Notes: generated by a model not told the origin, from the letters alone. A stretch of 64,000 nt of DNA from Microbacterium laevaniformans (GCF_016907555.1 NZ_JAFBCE010000001.1:2666001-2730000); one strand, 5' to 3'. Shown: positions 24,142 through 33,343, counted from the stretch's first letter. Numbers and translations are program-made.

Positions 24142-25497
24142 ATGCCCATCTGGACTCAGCACGGAGACGGCCGCACCGTCGAGCCCGGCGCCGTCGTCAA
24201 GCCGCACGAACGCCTCGGCTGGCCGGCGACCATCGCGATCGGCGCCCAGCACGTGGTCGCCATGTTCGGTGCGACATTCCTCGTGCCGCTGCTCACCGGG
24301 TTCCCGGTCTCGACCACGCTGCTGTTCTCCGGTATCGGCACCCTGCTGTTCCTGGTCCTCACCGGCAACCGCCTGCCCAGCTACCTCGGCAGCTCGTTCG
24401 CGTTCATCGCGCCGATCCTCGCCCTCGGCCCGGGCGGCGGCAAGGCGCTGGAGACCGGCGAGCAGATCAGTCAGGCCCTGCTCGGCGTGTTCGTCGCCGG
24501 CGTGCTGCTGGCCGGCATCGGGTTGCTCGTGCAGGCCACCGGCACCGGCTGGATCGAGAAGCTCATGCCGCCGGTCGTCTCGGGCGCGATCGTCGCACTC
24601 ATCGGCCTGAACCTCGCCCCCGTGGCGTGGACGAACTTCCAGCAGGACGCGCTGCTCGGCGGCATCACGCTGGCCGCGTGCATCCTCTTCGCGGTGTTCT
24701 TCCGTGGGTTCCTGGGCCGCATCTCGATCTTCCTCGGCGTCGTCGTCGGCTATGTCGTGGCCGCGCTGATGGGTCGCGTGAAATGGGACGGCGTCGCGGA
24801 TGCCGCGTGGGTCGGCCTCCCCCAGTTCCACCTGCCCGCGTTCGGCGACGCGCACGCCTGGGCGATGCTGCCGATGTTCCTGCCCGTCATCCTCGTGCTG
24901 ATCGCCGAGAACGTGGGCCACGTGCGCGGCGTCGCCACCATGACCGGCGACCCCTCGATCAACAAGCGCACCGGTCGCGCGCTGATCGCCGACGGCCTGG
25001 CGACCACCATCGCGGGCTTGGGCGGAGGCTCGGGAACGACCACGTACGGCGAGAACATCGGCGTCATGGCCGCAACCCGTGTGTACTCGACGGCCGCCTA
25101 CTGGGTCGCCGGCACCGTGGCGATCCTGCTGGCCTTCTCCCCGAAGATCGGCGCAGTGATCTTCGCGATGCCCGCGGGCGTGCTCGGCGGCGTGACGACC
25201 GCGCTCTACGGCCTCATCGGCGTCATCGGCATCAAGATCTGGGTCGACAACCAGGTGGACTTCTCCCGCCCGGTCAACCAGTACACGGTCGCCGTGGCCT
25301 TCGTCATCGCGATCGCGGGCTTCACGATGAACCTCGGAACGCTCAGCTTCGGCGCCATCGTCCTGGGCACCGTGACCGCTCTCGTCATCTACCACCTCGG
25401 CAACGCCATCGCCCGGGCGCGCAAGACCGGCGCGGATGACGGCGGGCCGATCGTGCCCATCGGCCCGCTCGGCGGCGACCCCGAGAACGTCGGCTGA
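24142..25497 (+). CDS. Uracil/xanthine permease (NCS2 family)
   Basis: A 451-residue nucleobase:proton symporter. About 14 hydrophobic segments are seen. Family marks include LGWPATIAIGAQHVVAMFGA at the N-terminus (the QH motif), LIAENVGHVRGVATMTG around residue 255 (the conserved E of TM8) and GGGSGTTTYGENIGVMAATR (residues about 293-312, the NCS2 signature). This combination is typical of UraA-type proteins, so uracil is the favoured substrate, with xanthine possible. GGAG precedes the ATG. It is not within the purine-catabolism cluster. Confidence 0.92.
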   Translation: MPIWTQHGDGRTVEPGAVVKPHERLGWPATIAIGAQHVVAMFGATFLVPLLTGFPVSTTLLFSGIGTLLFLVLTGNRLPSYLGSSFAFIAPILALGPGGGKALETGEQISQALLGVFVAGVLLAGIGLLVQATGTGWIEKLMPPVVSGAIVALIGLNLAPVAWTNFQQDALLGGITLAACILFAVFFRGFLGRISIFLGVVVGYVVAALMGRVKWDGVADAAWVGLPQFHLPAFGDAHAWAMLPMFLPVILVLIAENVGHVRGVATMTGDPSINKRTGRALIADGLATTIAGLGGGSGTTTYGENIGVMAATRVYSTAAYWVAGTVAILLAFSPKIGAVIFAMPAGVLGGVTTALYGLIGVIGIKIWVDNQVDFSRPVNQYTVAVAFVIAIAGFTMNLGTLSFGAIVLGTVTALVIYHLGNAIARARKTGADDGGPIVPIGPLGGDPENVG

Positions 25498-25527
25498 CGC
25501 TCAGCGCCGGATCGACTGACGAGGGGC

Positions 25528-25548
25528 GGCGCCGACCGACGCGGCGCC
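25528..25548. terminator. Stem-loop between convergent permease and LacI genes
   Basis: GGCGCCG, a 7-base loop ACCGACG, then CGGCGCC form a perfect 7-bp GC stem in the short gap between convergent genes. There is no T-run, as is usual in these genomes. It could terminate transcription from both sides. Confidence 0.45.
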
Positions 25549-25563
25549 CCGCGGATGCCGGGG

Positions 25564-26577
25564 TCAGGCGGAGTCGCGGACGATGAGCTCCGTCGGCAGG
25601 ATCGTCACACGGTCGGGCGTGCCGCCGGAGAGGATCGACAGCAGCATGTCGGCCATGCGCTCCCCCTGCTCGTGGGAGGGCTGGCGCATCGTCGTGAGCT
25701 GCGGGCTGACGGTGCGCGCGACGGGCGAGTCGTCGAAGCCCACGATCGCGACGTCCTCGGGAACGCGGATGCCCGCGCGTCCGAGCGCCGCGAGCGCACC
25801 GCGAGCCATCAGATCGCTCGCGACGAAGAGCGCGTCGAACTCCACTCCCGTTTCGAGGATCCGCTGCATCGCGGCCGAGCCGCCGTCGGCCGTGAAGTTG
25901 CCGTCCTCCTCGGCGACCGGCTCGAGCCCGGCGGCGGAGAGCGCATCGCGAAAGCCCACGAGACGGTCGATGCCGGCCGGCATCGTCACAGGGCCGGCGA
26001 TCGTCGCGATGCGGCGGAAGCCTCGACCGATCAGATACTCGGTCGCCTCTCGTCCGCCGGCGACGTTGTCGACGTCGACGTAGTAGTCGCGTTCGCGCTC
26101 CCGCACGGGACGGCCGCCGTAGACGACCGGCACGACGTGCGCGATGCGGTCGATGAACGTGTCGCTCGTGTGGTGCGAGACGACGATCGCACCGTCGACG
26201 GCGCCGCTGCGCACGTATGCCGAGGTCTTGTCACCCGGATCGTCGCTCGCGATGATCAGGTTGAGCACGTACTCCGACCGGCTGAGGCGCGTGTTGATTC
26301 CCGACACGACCGAGGCGAAGAACGGGTCGCCGAAGAACCGGGTGGTGTCCTCGGGCACGACGAGTGCGATCGCCATCGTGGCGCGGCTCGCGAGCGAGCG
26401 CGCGGCACGGTTGGGCACGTAGTTCAGGTCCGCGATGGCGCGCCGCACCGCTTCCAGAGCCGCCGGGCTCACGGCCGTGGAGCCGTTGACGACGCGGGAG
26501 ACGGTCGACCGCGACACTCCCGCGGCGGCCGCGACTTCTTCGATCGTCGGGGCGACTCGCGGGGTGTCGATGGTCAC
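25564..26577 (-). CDS. LacI-family repressor, CebR-like
   Basis: A 337-residue regulator. The LacI helix-turn-helix and hinge are PTIEEVAAAAGVSRSTVSRV and VPNRAARSLASRATMAIALV (residues about 10-29 and 54-73). A periplasmic-binding-like sugar domain follows, with DALFVASDLMARGALAAL and DVAIVGFDDSPVARTV. It is the last gene of the beta-glucoside operon, and the operators upstream of the operon match the Streptomyces CebR palindrome. The inferred role is repression relieved by cellobiose or a related glucoside. Confidence 0.88.
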   Translation of the reverse strand: MTIDTPRVAPTIEEVAAAAGVSRSTVSRVVNGSTAVSPAALEAVRRAIADLNYVPNRAARSLASRATMAIALVVPEDTTRFFGDPFFASVVSGINTRLSRSEYVLNLIIASDDPGDKTSAYVRSGAVDGAIVVSHHTSDTFIDRIAHVVPVVYGGRPVRERERDYYVDVDNVAGGREATEYLIGRGFRRIATIAGPVTMPAGIDRLVGFRDALSAAGLEPVAEEDGNFTADGGSAAMQRILETGVEFDALFVASDLMARGALAALGRAGIRVPEDVAIVGFDDSPVARTVSPQLTTMRQPSHEQGERMADMLLSILSGGTPDRVTILPTELIVRDSA

Positions 26578-26580
26578 GGG

Positions 26581-28089
26581 CTACCTCTGAAGCGTCGAGA
26601 TCGGAGCGCCGGGGTGCGGGACGGTCCCGGAGACCGGAACCGCCGCGTCGTCGAGTGCGCGGGCGGCGATGACCCGACGATACTCCAGCGCGCTGTCTTT
26701 CGCGGTGCGCACCTGGGTGTCGTAATCGACGTGGACGATCCCGAAGCGCTTGGCATATCCCCAGGCCCATTCGAAGTTGTCCAGGAGCGACCAGTAGAAG
26801 TACCCCCGCACGTCCACGCCCGCATCCGCGGCATCGAGGATCGCCTCCAGATGGGCGAGCAGGAACTGCGTGCGCTCGAGGTCGTGCACGCGGGCGACGC
26901 CGTCCTCGACGACGAGTTCGTCGTCGTAGGACGCGCCGTTCTCGGTGACGTACAGGGCGGTGCCGGCCGGCTGGGCGTACTCGGCCCAGACGCGCTGCAG
27001 CAGACGCGTCAGCCCCTCGGGCTGCACCTCCCAGTGCATGTTGGTGCGCGGCAGACCACGATCGTGCCAGTAGATGCCCTCGTGCGACGGGAAGGGGGAT
27101 GCCGCGGGCCGGTCGGTCGGCGCGTCGCCCGGCAGCGGTGGCTGCGGGTCGGGTGCGCCACCCACGAACTCGCCGTGGTAGTAGTTCACCCCGAGCGCGT
27201 CCAGCGGCTGCGAGATGGTCGCCAGGTCACCCGGCTGGTTCGCCTCGTCGAGGGCGTCGATGGCCTCGGGCGCGACGGCGCGGATGTCCTCGATCACATC
27301 GGCGGGGTACGCGCCGCGAAAGATCGGATCGAGGAACCACCGGTTGAACTGCCCGTCGATGCGGCGGGCAGCATCGGCATCCGCGGCATCCGCGGGGTCG
27401 ACGGCGTCGGCCACGGTGAGATTCAGGGTGATGCCGAGGCGCAGATCGGCGTCGCGCTCACGGAGCTCGCGCACGACCGCGCCATGGCCGAGCATGAGGT
27501 GGTGGGCGGCGAGCACGCCATCGGTCGCGCTGTAGCGGCCCGGCGCGTGGATGCCGGCGGTGTAGCTGAGGAACGACGAGCACCAGGGCTCGTTGAGCGT
27601 CGTCCAGTTCTGCACCCGGTCGCCCAGCGCGTCGTGAACGCTCAGCGCGTACTCGAGGAACTGCTCGCTCGTGGAACGGACGGTCCAGCCGCCCTTCTCC
27701 TCGATCGCCTGCGGCATGTCCCAGTGATACAGCGTGAGCCACGGCAGGATGTCGTTGGCCCGCAGCTCGTCGACCAGGCGCTCGTAGAAGTCGAGCCCCT
27801 TGCGGTTGACCGGCCCCCCGTCGGGACGCACCCGCGACCACGAGACCGAGAAGCGATACGTGTCGAGACCGAGGTCCTTCATGAGGGACACGTCGTCGCG
27901 GAAGCGGTGGTAGTGATCGCACGCGACATCACCGTTGTCGGCGGCGATCACGGCGCCGGGCACGCGGCTGAACGCGTCCCAGATGGATGCCGTGCGACCG
28001 TCCTCGAAAGCAGCGCCTTCGATCTGGTACGCGGCGGTGGCCGCGCCGAAGAGGAAGCCCTCCGGGAAGGAGCGGGAGAACTCTGTCAT
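26581..28089 (-). CDS. GH1 beta-glucosidase, BglC-like
   Basis: A 502-residue intracellular glycoside hydrolase family 1 enzyme releasing glucose from cellobiose or other beta-glucosides. The acid/base Glu is in NWTTLNEPWCS (about residue 166) and the nucleophile in LYVTENGASYDD (about residue 382). The GH1 opening FPEGFLFGAATAAYQIEGA and the late YFYWSLLDNFEWAWGY are also present. No signal peptide is seen. It lies between the permease genes and the LacI gene, as in the Streptomyces cebEFG-bglC arrangement. Confidence 0.94.
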   Translation of the reverse strand: MTEFSRSFPEGFLFGAATAAYQIEGAAFEDGRTASIWDAFSRVPGAVIAADNGDVACDHYHRFRDDVSLMKDLGLDTYRFSVSWSRVRPDGGPVNRKGLDFYERLVDELRANDILPWLTLYHWDMPQAIEEKGGWTVRSTSEQFLEYALSVHDALGDRVQNWTTLNEPWCSSFLSYTAGIHAPGRYSATDGVLAAHHLMLGHGAVVRELRERDADLRLGITLNLTVADAVDPADAADADAARRIDGQFNRWFLDPIFRGAYPADVIEDIRAVAPEAIDALDEANQPGDLATISQPLDALGVNYYHGEFVGGAPDPQPPLPGDAPTDRPAASPFPSHEGIYWHDRGLPRTNMHWEVQPEGLTRLLQRVWAEYAQPAGTALYVTENGASYDDELVVEDGVARVHDLERTQFLLAHLEAILDAADAGVDVRGYFYWSLLDNFEWAWGYAKRFGIVHVDYDTQVRTAKDSALEYRRVIAARALDDAAVPVSGTVPHPGAPISTLQR

Positions 28090-28118
28090 GAGTCGACCTT
28101 TCTGAAGCGGTCGGGCGC

Positions 28119-29036
28119 TCAGCCCTTGACCGCGCCTTGCATGATGCCACTGACCAGCTGCTTGCCGGCGAACACGAATAGGATCAGCAGCGGAATGGTG
28201 GCCAGGAGCACACCCGCGAGCACGATCGAGTAGTCGACGAAGTAGTTGGACTGCAGGAGCGACAGCGCCACAGGGAGCGTCGGGTTCTGCCGGTCGAGAA
28301 CGATGAACGGCCAGAAGAAGTTGTTCCACGCCGACACGAAGGTGAACAGCGCGAGCATCGCGGCGGCCGGTCGCGCGGCCGGCAGCCCAACGGTCAGGAA
28401 GGTGCGGAACGAGCTCGCCCCGTCGACGCGGGCCGCCTCGATCAGCTCGTCGGGCACCGCCTGGCGCAGGTACTGCGTCATCCAGAACACACCGAACGCG
28501 CTCACGAGGGCGGGCACGATGATCGCGCCGAGCTGACCGGTCCAGCCCATGTCGCTGAACAGGATGTACAGCGGCACGACGCCGAGCTGGGTGGGGACGG
28601 CCATCGTCGCGATGACGAAGACGAGCAGCCAGCTCGATCCCTTGAACGTGAGCTTGGCGAACGCCCAGCCTGCGAGCGTGGAGAAGAAGACGACCGAGAT
28701 GGCGATCAGGCCGGAGCTGATGATCGAGTTCCACAGGGCCATCCAGAAGTTCACGGCGGGATCGTTCATGACCTTCGCGGCGTTGGCGAAGAAGTTGCCG
28801 CCCGGGATCCACGACATGTTGGGGTCGCGGATCGTGTACGAGTCGCCGGATCCGATCAGCAGCGACCAGTAGAAGGGAAAGAGGCTGCCGACGAGCACGG
28901 CGGCGAGGCACGCGTAGACGATCCAGCCCGGGCGGGTGCCCTTGACGTGGCGCGGACGACGCTTCTTCTCGCCCCGGCCCGGGGTCGGCAGCGCGTCGTC
29001 GACGACGGGGACGGCCTGTTCGTTGAAGACGCTCAT
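28119..29036 (-). CDS. Sugar ABC transporter permease, CebG-like
   Basis: A 305-residue inner-membrane permease of the MalG type. After a polar N-terminus of about 35 residues there are six hydrophobic segments. The EAA loop reads ELIEAARVDGASSFRTFLTV, which couples to the ATPase. ATG 29036 overlaps the upstream permease stop by 4 bases. No ATPase gene is in this operon; related systems share a general ATPase (MsiK) encoded elsewhere. Confidence 0.92.
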   Translation of the reverse strand: MSVFNEQAVPVVDDALPTPGRGEKKRRPRHVKGTRPGWIVYACLAAVLVGSLFPFYWSLLIGSGDSYTIRDPNMSWIPGGNFFANAAKVMNDPAVNFWMALWNSIISSGLIAISVVFFSTLAGWAFAKLTFKGSSWLLVFVIATMAVPTQLGVVPLYILFSDMGWTGQLGAIIVPALVSAFGVFWMTQYLRQAVPDELIEAARVDGASSFRTFLTVGLPAARPAAAMLALFTFVSAWNNFFWPFIVLDRQNPTLPVALSLLQSNYFVDYSIVLAGVLLATIPLLILFVFAGKQLVSGIMQGAVKG

Positions 29037-30133
29037 CGCGTCACCTCCGCTGATTCGTTCGTGCGACGGGGTTCGGATGCCGCCGCGCGATCGGCGGCGA
29101 CCGCGGCACGGGCTGCGCGTCGGGCGGCGCGCATCTGTGCCCGGGTGAGGGTGTTGCGGCTTCCTTCGTCGCGCACCAGGTTGCGGGTGATGAAGAGGTT
29201 GATGACGCCGATCACCAGGATGATGATGAAGAGGATCCAGGCCAGCGCGGCGGCGCGGCCCAGGTTCCACTGGCCCCAGCCGAGGTCGTAGAGCCAGAGC
29301 GAGATCGTCAGCCACTGGTTGTTCGCGCCGCCGGTGCCGGTCTGGTCGTACATGCGCGGCTCGTCGAAGATCTGCAGGCCACCGATGGTGGACGTGATGA
29401 TGACGAAGATCAGGGTGGGGCGCAGGCTCGGCAGGGTGATCGCGAAGAACTGGCGCACCTTTCCGGCTCCGTCGACGGTCGCGGCCTCGTAGTAGTCGCG
29501 CGGGATGGCCTGCATGGCCGCCAGCAGGATGAGGGTGTTGTATCCGGTCCACCGGAAGTTCACCATCGTGGCGATCGCGATGTGGCTGGCGAAGGTGTCG
29601 GAATGCCACATGACGGGAGGCAGCCCGATGCTGCTCAGCCAGGTGTTGATGATGCCGTACTGGTCACCGAACATGTTCGAGAAGATCAGGGCCACGGCGA
29701 CCGGGGCCATGACGTAGGGGACGAGTACGCCCATGCGCCAGAAGGTCTTGGCCCGGATGTTCTGATCCAGCAGCGCCGCGATGAACACGGCGGCGATGAG
29801 CTGCGGCACCGACGACAGCAGGAAGATGCTGAAGGTGTTGCGCAGCGCCGCCCAGAACTTCGGGTCGGAGATCACGGTGGCGTACTGGTCGAACCCGACG
29901 AACGTGCCGGAGTTTCGCACCAGGTCCCAGTCCATGAAGGAGATCACCGCGGTGTACCCGATCGGGAAGAGCCCGACGACGAGGAACAGGATGAAGAACG
30001 GGGAGATGTAGAGGTACGGCGAGAGCTTGAGGTCCCACGAGCTCAGCCGGCTGCCGAAGCCGATCCGTTTCGACTGACGCGCGGCGGTGGCGGCGGTGCC
30101 GCGCACGCGCGTGGAGGTTCTGGTGGTGTCCAC
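29033..30133 (-). CDS. Sugar ABC transporter permease, CebF-like
   Basis: A 366-residue MalF-type permease. The first segment is YLYISPFFILFLVVGLFPIG, and the EAA loop reads DYYEAATVDGAGKVRQFFAI. The C-terminal 45 residues are unusually long and rich in Ala and Arg (RAQMRAARRAARAAVAADRA), probably cytoplasmic. The GTG start follows the intercistronic stem-loop at 30168-30198. It partners with the adjacent permease and the upstream lipoprotein. Confidence 0.91.
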   Translation of the reverse strand: MDTTRTSTRVRGTAATAARQSKRIGFGSRLSSWDLKLSPYLYISPFFILFLVVGLFPIGYTAVISFMDWDLVRNSGTFVGFDQYATVISDPKFWAALRNTFSIFLLSSVPQLIAAVFIAALLDQNIRAKTFWRMGVLVPYVMAPVAVALIFSNMFGDQYGIINTWLSSIGLPPVMWHSDTFASHIAIATMVNFRWTGYNTLILLAAMQAIPRDYYEAATVDGAGKVRQFFAITLPSLRPTLIFVIITSTIGGLQIFDEPRMYDQTGTGGANNQWLTISLWLYDLGWGQWNLGRAAALAWILFIIILVIGVINLFITRNLVRDEGSRNTLTRAQMRAARRAARAAVAADRAAASEPRRTNESAEVTR

Positions 30134-30167
30134 TCTTCAGTCCTTCGATCTCGTGGTTGAGGCAGGG

Positions 30168-30198
30168 AGCGGGCCCGGGAGGGTCCCCCGGGCCCGCT
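30168..30198. promoter_or_regulatory. Strong intercistronic stem-loop after the binding-protein gene
   Basis: AGCGGGCCCGGG (30168-30179) and CCCGGGCCCGCT (30187-30198) form a perfect 12-bp stem with a 7-base loop. It lies between the binding-protein gene and the permease genes. Such hairpins often raise the amount of binding protein by protecting the upstream mRNA or by partial termination. Confidence 0.65.
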
Positions 30199-30219
30199 GT
30201 CACATGTCTGCCGTCGTCC

Positions 30220-31494
30220 TTACTTGATGGCGGCGACTTCCGTCTGCCACTGCGCCCACGAGGCGGTCTTGTCCTGCGTTCCCTCTTCGACGCGCGTCAG
30301 AGCCTTCTGCATCGCGTCGTTGATCTGGAAGTAGAACTGGCCCTTGAAGGGCGACACGGTGACCGCGTTGGCGCGGTCGGTGAGGATCTGGCCCACCGGA
30401 GCGTTGTTGAAGAACTCGTTCTTCGAGCTCAGCAGCGTGTCGGACTTCATCGCGTCGACCTGGCTCGGGAACGTGCCGGCCGCCTCGAACGCCTTGAGCT
30501 GCGTGTCGGGGCTGGTCAGCCAGTCGGCGAGCTGCTGGGCAGCCGCGACGTTCTTGCCGTTGGCGGGGACGGTGAGGTACGAACCGCCCCAGTTGCCGCC
30601 GCCGCCGGGGAAGACGTTGGCGATGTCCCAGCCCTTGACGTCCTTGGCGTTACCGGAGATGACACCGAGCATCCAGCCCGGGCAGAGCATCGTCGCGAAC
30701 GAGCCGTTGGACAGGCCGGCCATCCAGTCGTCGGACCACTGGCTGAGGTGGGCGGACTGCGTCTTGGCGGCGTCGAGCACCTGGTTGTAGATCGTCTCGA
30801 CCTGCGGGTCGATGGTGATCTTGCCGTCCGAGGGGTTCTCGTACGCGGCCTCGACCTGGTTGATCATGCCCTGGTAGGTGCCGCCGGCGGAGTCGAAGAA
30901 CGCCTTGCCGGTCGCGGCGGTGTACTTGGCACCGGTGTCGAAGTAGGTCTTCCAGTCGCCGGTGAGCAGCTTCGCGACCGACTCGCGGTCGGTCGGCAGG
31001 CCCGCCGCGGCGAACAGGTCGGAGCGGTAGCAGACGCCCTCGGGGCCGATGTCGGTGCCATAGCCGATGAGGTTGCCCTTGGGGTCGGTGGCGGCCTTGG
31101 TCTTCCAGTCCAGCCAGCGGCTCTTCAGGTCGGCGGGAACGGGCGCGAGCAGGTCGGAGTACTTCATGACCTCGGGCAGCCAGTCGACCTCGATGGCCTC
31201 GATGTCGGCGAGGCCGGTCTTGCCGAGCTTCTGGAAGTAGTTGGCGCGCGCGTCGTTGCTCGTGGCCGCCTTGTTGTGCACGATCGTGACGTTCGGGTGC
31301 TCCTTCGTGTACTCGGCGAACAGGGCGTCCGAGTATCCGAAGTCGTTGAAGGTCGCAACGGTCAGGGTGACCTTCTCGTTGGGGTCGGCCGTGGCTGCTC
31401 CGCCGCCGCCACCGGCGCAGCCGGCGAGGACGAGGGCGGAGGTGGTCGCGACGCCGGCCACGAGGCCGATGCGCCGCAGTGCGCGTGTGTTCAC
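30220..31494 (-). CDS. Sugar ABC transporter substrate-binding lipoprotein, CebE-like
   Basis: A 424-residue extracellular solute-binding protein. The N-terminus is a lipoprotein signal: RRIGLVAGVATTSALVLAGC, with the lipobox LAGC (Cys about 26) and a Gly-rich linker. The mature part has the family-1 fold (VTLTVATFNDFGYSDALFAE, FATMLCPGWMLGVISG, TSPDTQLKAFEAAGTFPSQV). It is first in the operon behind three CebR-like operators, so cellobiose or cello-oligosaccharide is the favoured ligand. GTG 31494 is preceded by GGAGTGAC. Confidence 0.9.
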   Translation of the reverse strand: MNTRALRRIGLVAGVATTSALVLAGCAGGGGGAATADPNEKVTLTVATFNDFGYSDALFAEYTKEHPNVTIVHNKAATSNDARANYFQKLGKTGLADIEAIEVDWLPEVMKYSDLLAPVPADLKSRWLDWKTKAATDPKGNLIGYGTDIGPEGVCYRSDLFAAAGLPTDRESVAKLLTGDWKTYFDTGAKYTAATGKAFFDSAGGTYQGMINQVEAAYENPSDGKITIDPQVETIYNQVLDAAKTQSAHLSQWSDDWMAGLSNGSFATMLCPGWMLGVISGNAKDVKGWDIANVFPGGGGNWGGSYLTVPANGKNVAAAQQLADWLTSPDTQLKAFEAAGTFPSQVDAMKSDTLLSSKNEFFNNAPVGQILTDRANAVTVSPFKGQFYFQINDAMQKALTRVEEGTQDKTASWAQWQTEVAAIK

Positions 31495-31573
31495 GTGTCA
31501 CTCCTTTGTGGATGTGTTTCAGGTGCGTGGGTTGCGTTCCCGTCTCCCCGCGTTTGCCGCGTCGCTATCGGAA

Positions 31574-31642
31574 TGGGAGCGCTCTCACCGGACACCGACG
31601 ACGTTATGGGATCGCTCCCAGGAAGGCAAGGGAGCGCTCCCA
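31574..31642 (-). promoter_or_regulatory. Three CebR-like operators
   Basis: TGGGAGCGCTCTCA (31574-31587), TGGGATCGCTCCCA (31607-31620) and AGGGAGCGCTCCCA (31629-31642) each match the palindrome TGGGAGCGCTCCCA, the published Streptomyces CebR site, with 0-1 changes per half. A possible -35 TTGCCT (31629-31624) and -10 CATAAC (31606-31601) on the minus strand would bracket the middle site. Confidence 0.8.
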
Positions 31643-31839
31643 TGAGCCGATCACGGTTGCGTAACGACAGCCGTGGCAAATCGACGGCATCGGCTCCGCT
31701 CGGCGTCGTCCCGCCAACGGATGCCGAGGGCCGGATGCCCGTAGACTGAGAGCGACCCCTTCCCTCCCGCGGCGCACCGGCTCCGGCATCCGTCGGCGGG
31801 ACGACCCCGCGGCCGTCAGGCGGCCCTCAGGAGGACCGA

Positions 31840-32085
31840 ATGCCCACCATCGTCGTCGATGTCATGCCCAAGGCCGAGCTGCTGGACCCGCAGGGCAAGG
31901 CCGTCGCCGGCGCCCTCGGCCGCCTCGGTGTGGAGGGCTTCTCGGCCGTCCGCATCGGCAAGCGCTTCGAGCTCACCGTCGACGTCGCCGACGAGAAGAC
32001 GCTCGAGACGGTGCGCACTCTGGCCGACGAGGTGCTCTCCAACGCGGTGATCGAGGACGTCGTGGGCATCGAGGTCGTCGAATGA
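31840..32085 (+). CDS. purS: Phosphoribosylformylglycinamidine synthase subunit PurS
   Basis: An 81-residue small subunit of the three-part FGAM synthase (PurSQL), which joins PurQ to PurL and helps ammonia transfer. [20 protein letters not shown] and [18 protein letters not shown] are typical. AGGAGG precedes the ATG. It overlaps purQ by 4 bases. Confidence 0.95.
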   Translation: MPTIVVDVMPKAELLDPQGKAVAGALGRLGVEGFSAVRIGKRFELTVDVADEKTLETVRTLADEVLSNAVIEDVVGIEVVE

Positions 32086-32789
32086 CCGCACGCATCGGCG
32101 TCATCACCTTTCCGGGCTCGCTCGACGACGGCGACGCCCAGCGGGCGATCCGCCTCGCCGGCGCCGAGCCCGTCGCCCTCTGGCATGGGTCGCACGACCT
32201 CGAGGGCGTCGACGCGCTCGTGCTGCCGGGTGGCTTCAGCTACGGCGACTACCTGCGCGCCGGTGCGATCGCCGCGCTCGCACCGATCATGACCGAGGTG
32301 AAGGACGCGGCCGCCAAGGGCATGCCCGTGCTGGGCATCTGCAACGGCTTCCAGATGCTCGTGGAGGCTCATCTGCTGCCGGGCGGTCTGATCCGCAACG
32401 CCCACCAGCAGTTCATCCGGCGCGACCAGCGCCTGCGCGTGGAGAACGCGTCGACCGCGTGGACCTCGGCGTTCGAGACCGGCCAGGAGATCACCATCCC
32501 CCTCAAGAACGCGGACGGCGGCTACATCTGCTCGGCCGAGACGCTGAAGCGAATCGAGGGCGACGGACTCGTCGCGTTCCGCTACCTCGGCGTGAACCCC
32601 AACGGCTCGCTGGACGACATCGCGGGTCTCACGAACGAGCACGGCAACGTCGTCGGCCTCATGCCCCACCCCGAGCATGCGGTGGAGCCGGGCTTCGGCC
32701 CGAACACCCCCGACGCGATGCGCTCGGGCGTGGACGGACTGGGCTTCTTCACCTCGGCGATCGCCGCCGTGGTGGGCGCCGCCGCCTGA
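32082..32789 (+). CDS. purQ: Phosphoribosylformylglycinamidine synthase subunit PurQ
   Basis: The glutaminase subunit of FGAM synthase, 235 residues, class I amidotransferase. The oxyanion motif is [18 protein letters not shown] (about residue 47) and the nucleophile Cys lies in [16 protein letters not shown] (about residue 87). The catalytic His-Glu is in [13 protein letters not shown] near residue 195. purL is expected nearby but is not in the window; the next DNA is a repeat array and a convergent gene. Confidence 0.96.
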   Translation: MTARIGVITFPGSLDDGDAQRAIRLAGAEPVALWHGSHDLEGVDALVLPGGFSYGDYLRAGAIAALAPIMTEVKDAAAKGMPVLGICNGFQMLVEAHLLPGGLIRNAHQQFIRRDQRLRVENASTAWTSAFETGQEITIPLKNADGGYICSAETLKRIEGDGLVAFRYLGVNPNGSLDDIAGLTNEHGNVVGLMPHPEHAVEPGFGPNTPDAMRSGVDGLGFFTSAIAAVVGAAA

Positions 32790-32845
32790 GCGCCGCCGCC
32801 GCCGCTGCTGCTGCTGCCATCGCCGCCGCTGTCATCGCCGCCGTC

Positions 32846-33343
32846 GCCATGCCGGACTGCAAGGCCCCGCGGGCGACACGCGGGTGAGGTGCGCCGGCGG
32901 GCGGCGTGTTGCGCGGCATCCCTTGCAGTTGGGTCGCGGATGCGGCGACGTGGGGCGGTCGCGGGCGAAGCTCGGGTGGGGCGCGGGCGCCGCGGTCTGA
33001 GCGCCGCCGCCATGCCGAACTGCAAGGCCCCGCGGGCGACACGCGGGTGAGGTTCGCCGGCGGGCGGCGTGTTGCGCGGCATCCCTTGCAGTTGGGTCGC
33101 GGGTGCGGCGACGTGGGGCGGTCGCGGGCGAAGCTCGGGTGGGGCGCGGGCGCCGCGGTCTGAGCGCCGTCGCCATGCCGACCTGCAAGGCCCAGCGGGC
33201 GACACGCGGGTGAGGTTCGCCGGCGAGCGGCGTCTTGCGCGGCATCCCTTGCACTTGGGTCGCGGGTGCCGCGCGGGCGCGGCGGGGGTGGGGTGGGCGC
33301 GGCGGGCGACGGGTGGGCGCGGCGGGCGCGGCGGGGGCGGGGG
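32846..33343. repeat. 163-bp tandem repeat, about three copies, with inverted arms
   Basis: The 554-bp gap between convergent purQ and the MocA-like gene has no gene. CATGCCG recurs at 32848, 33011 and 33174, giving a period of exactly 163 bp with few changes. Each unit contains an arm like CCGAACTGCAAGG and, about 70 bases later, the opposing CCCTTGCAGTTGGG. The same arms occur at 42483-42564 and 57505-57587. Before it lies a short GCC/GCT-rich run (32790-32845). Confidence 0.88.

Noticed and set aside
25555..28233. Very long plus-strand open frame (about 890 codons)
   Set aside because: It is antisense to the LacI and GH1 genes, which have clear catalytic motifs; the frame is a by-product of high GC and codon bias.
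31643..31839. Purine riboswitch upstream of purS
   Set aside because: No conserved riboswitch core could be recognised by eye in the leader; only a normal ribosome site is visible.
32846..33343. CRISPR array
   Set aside because: The repeat unit is 163 bp and nearly identical throughout, without variable spacers or nearby cas genes.
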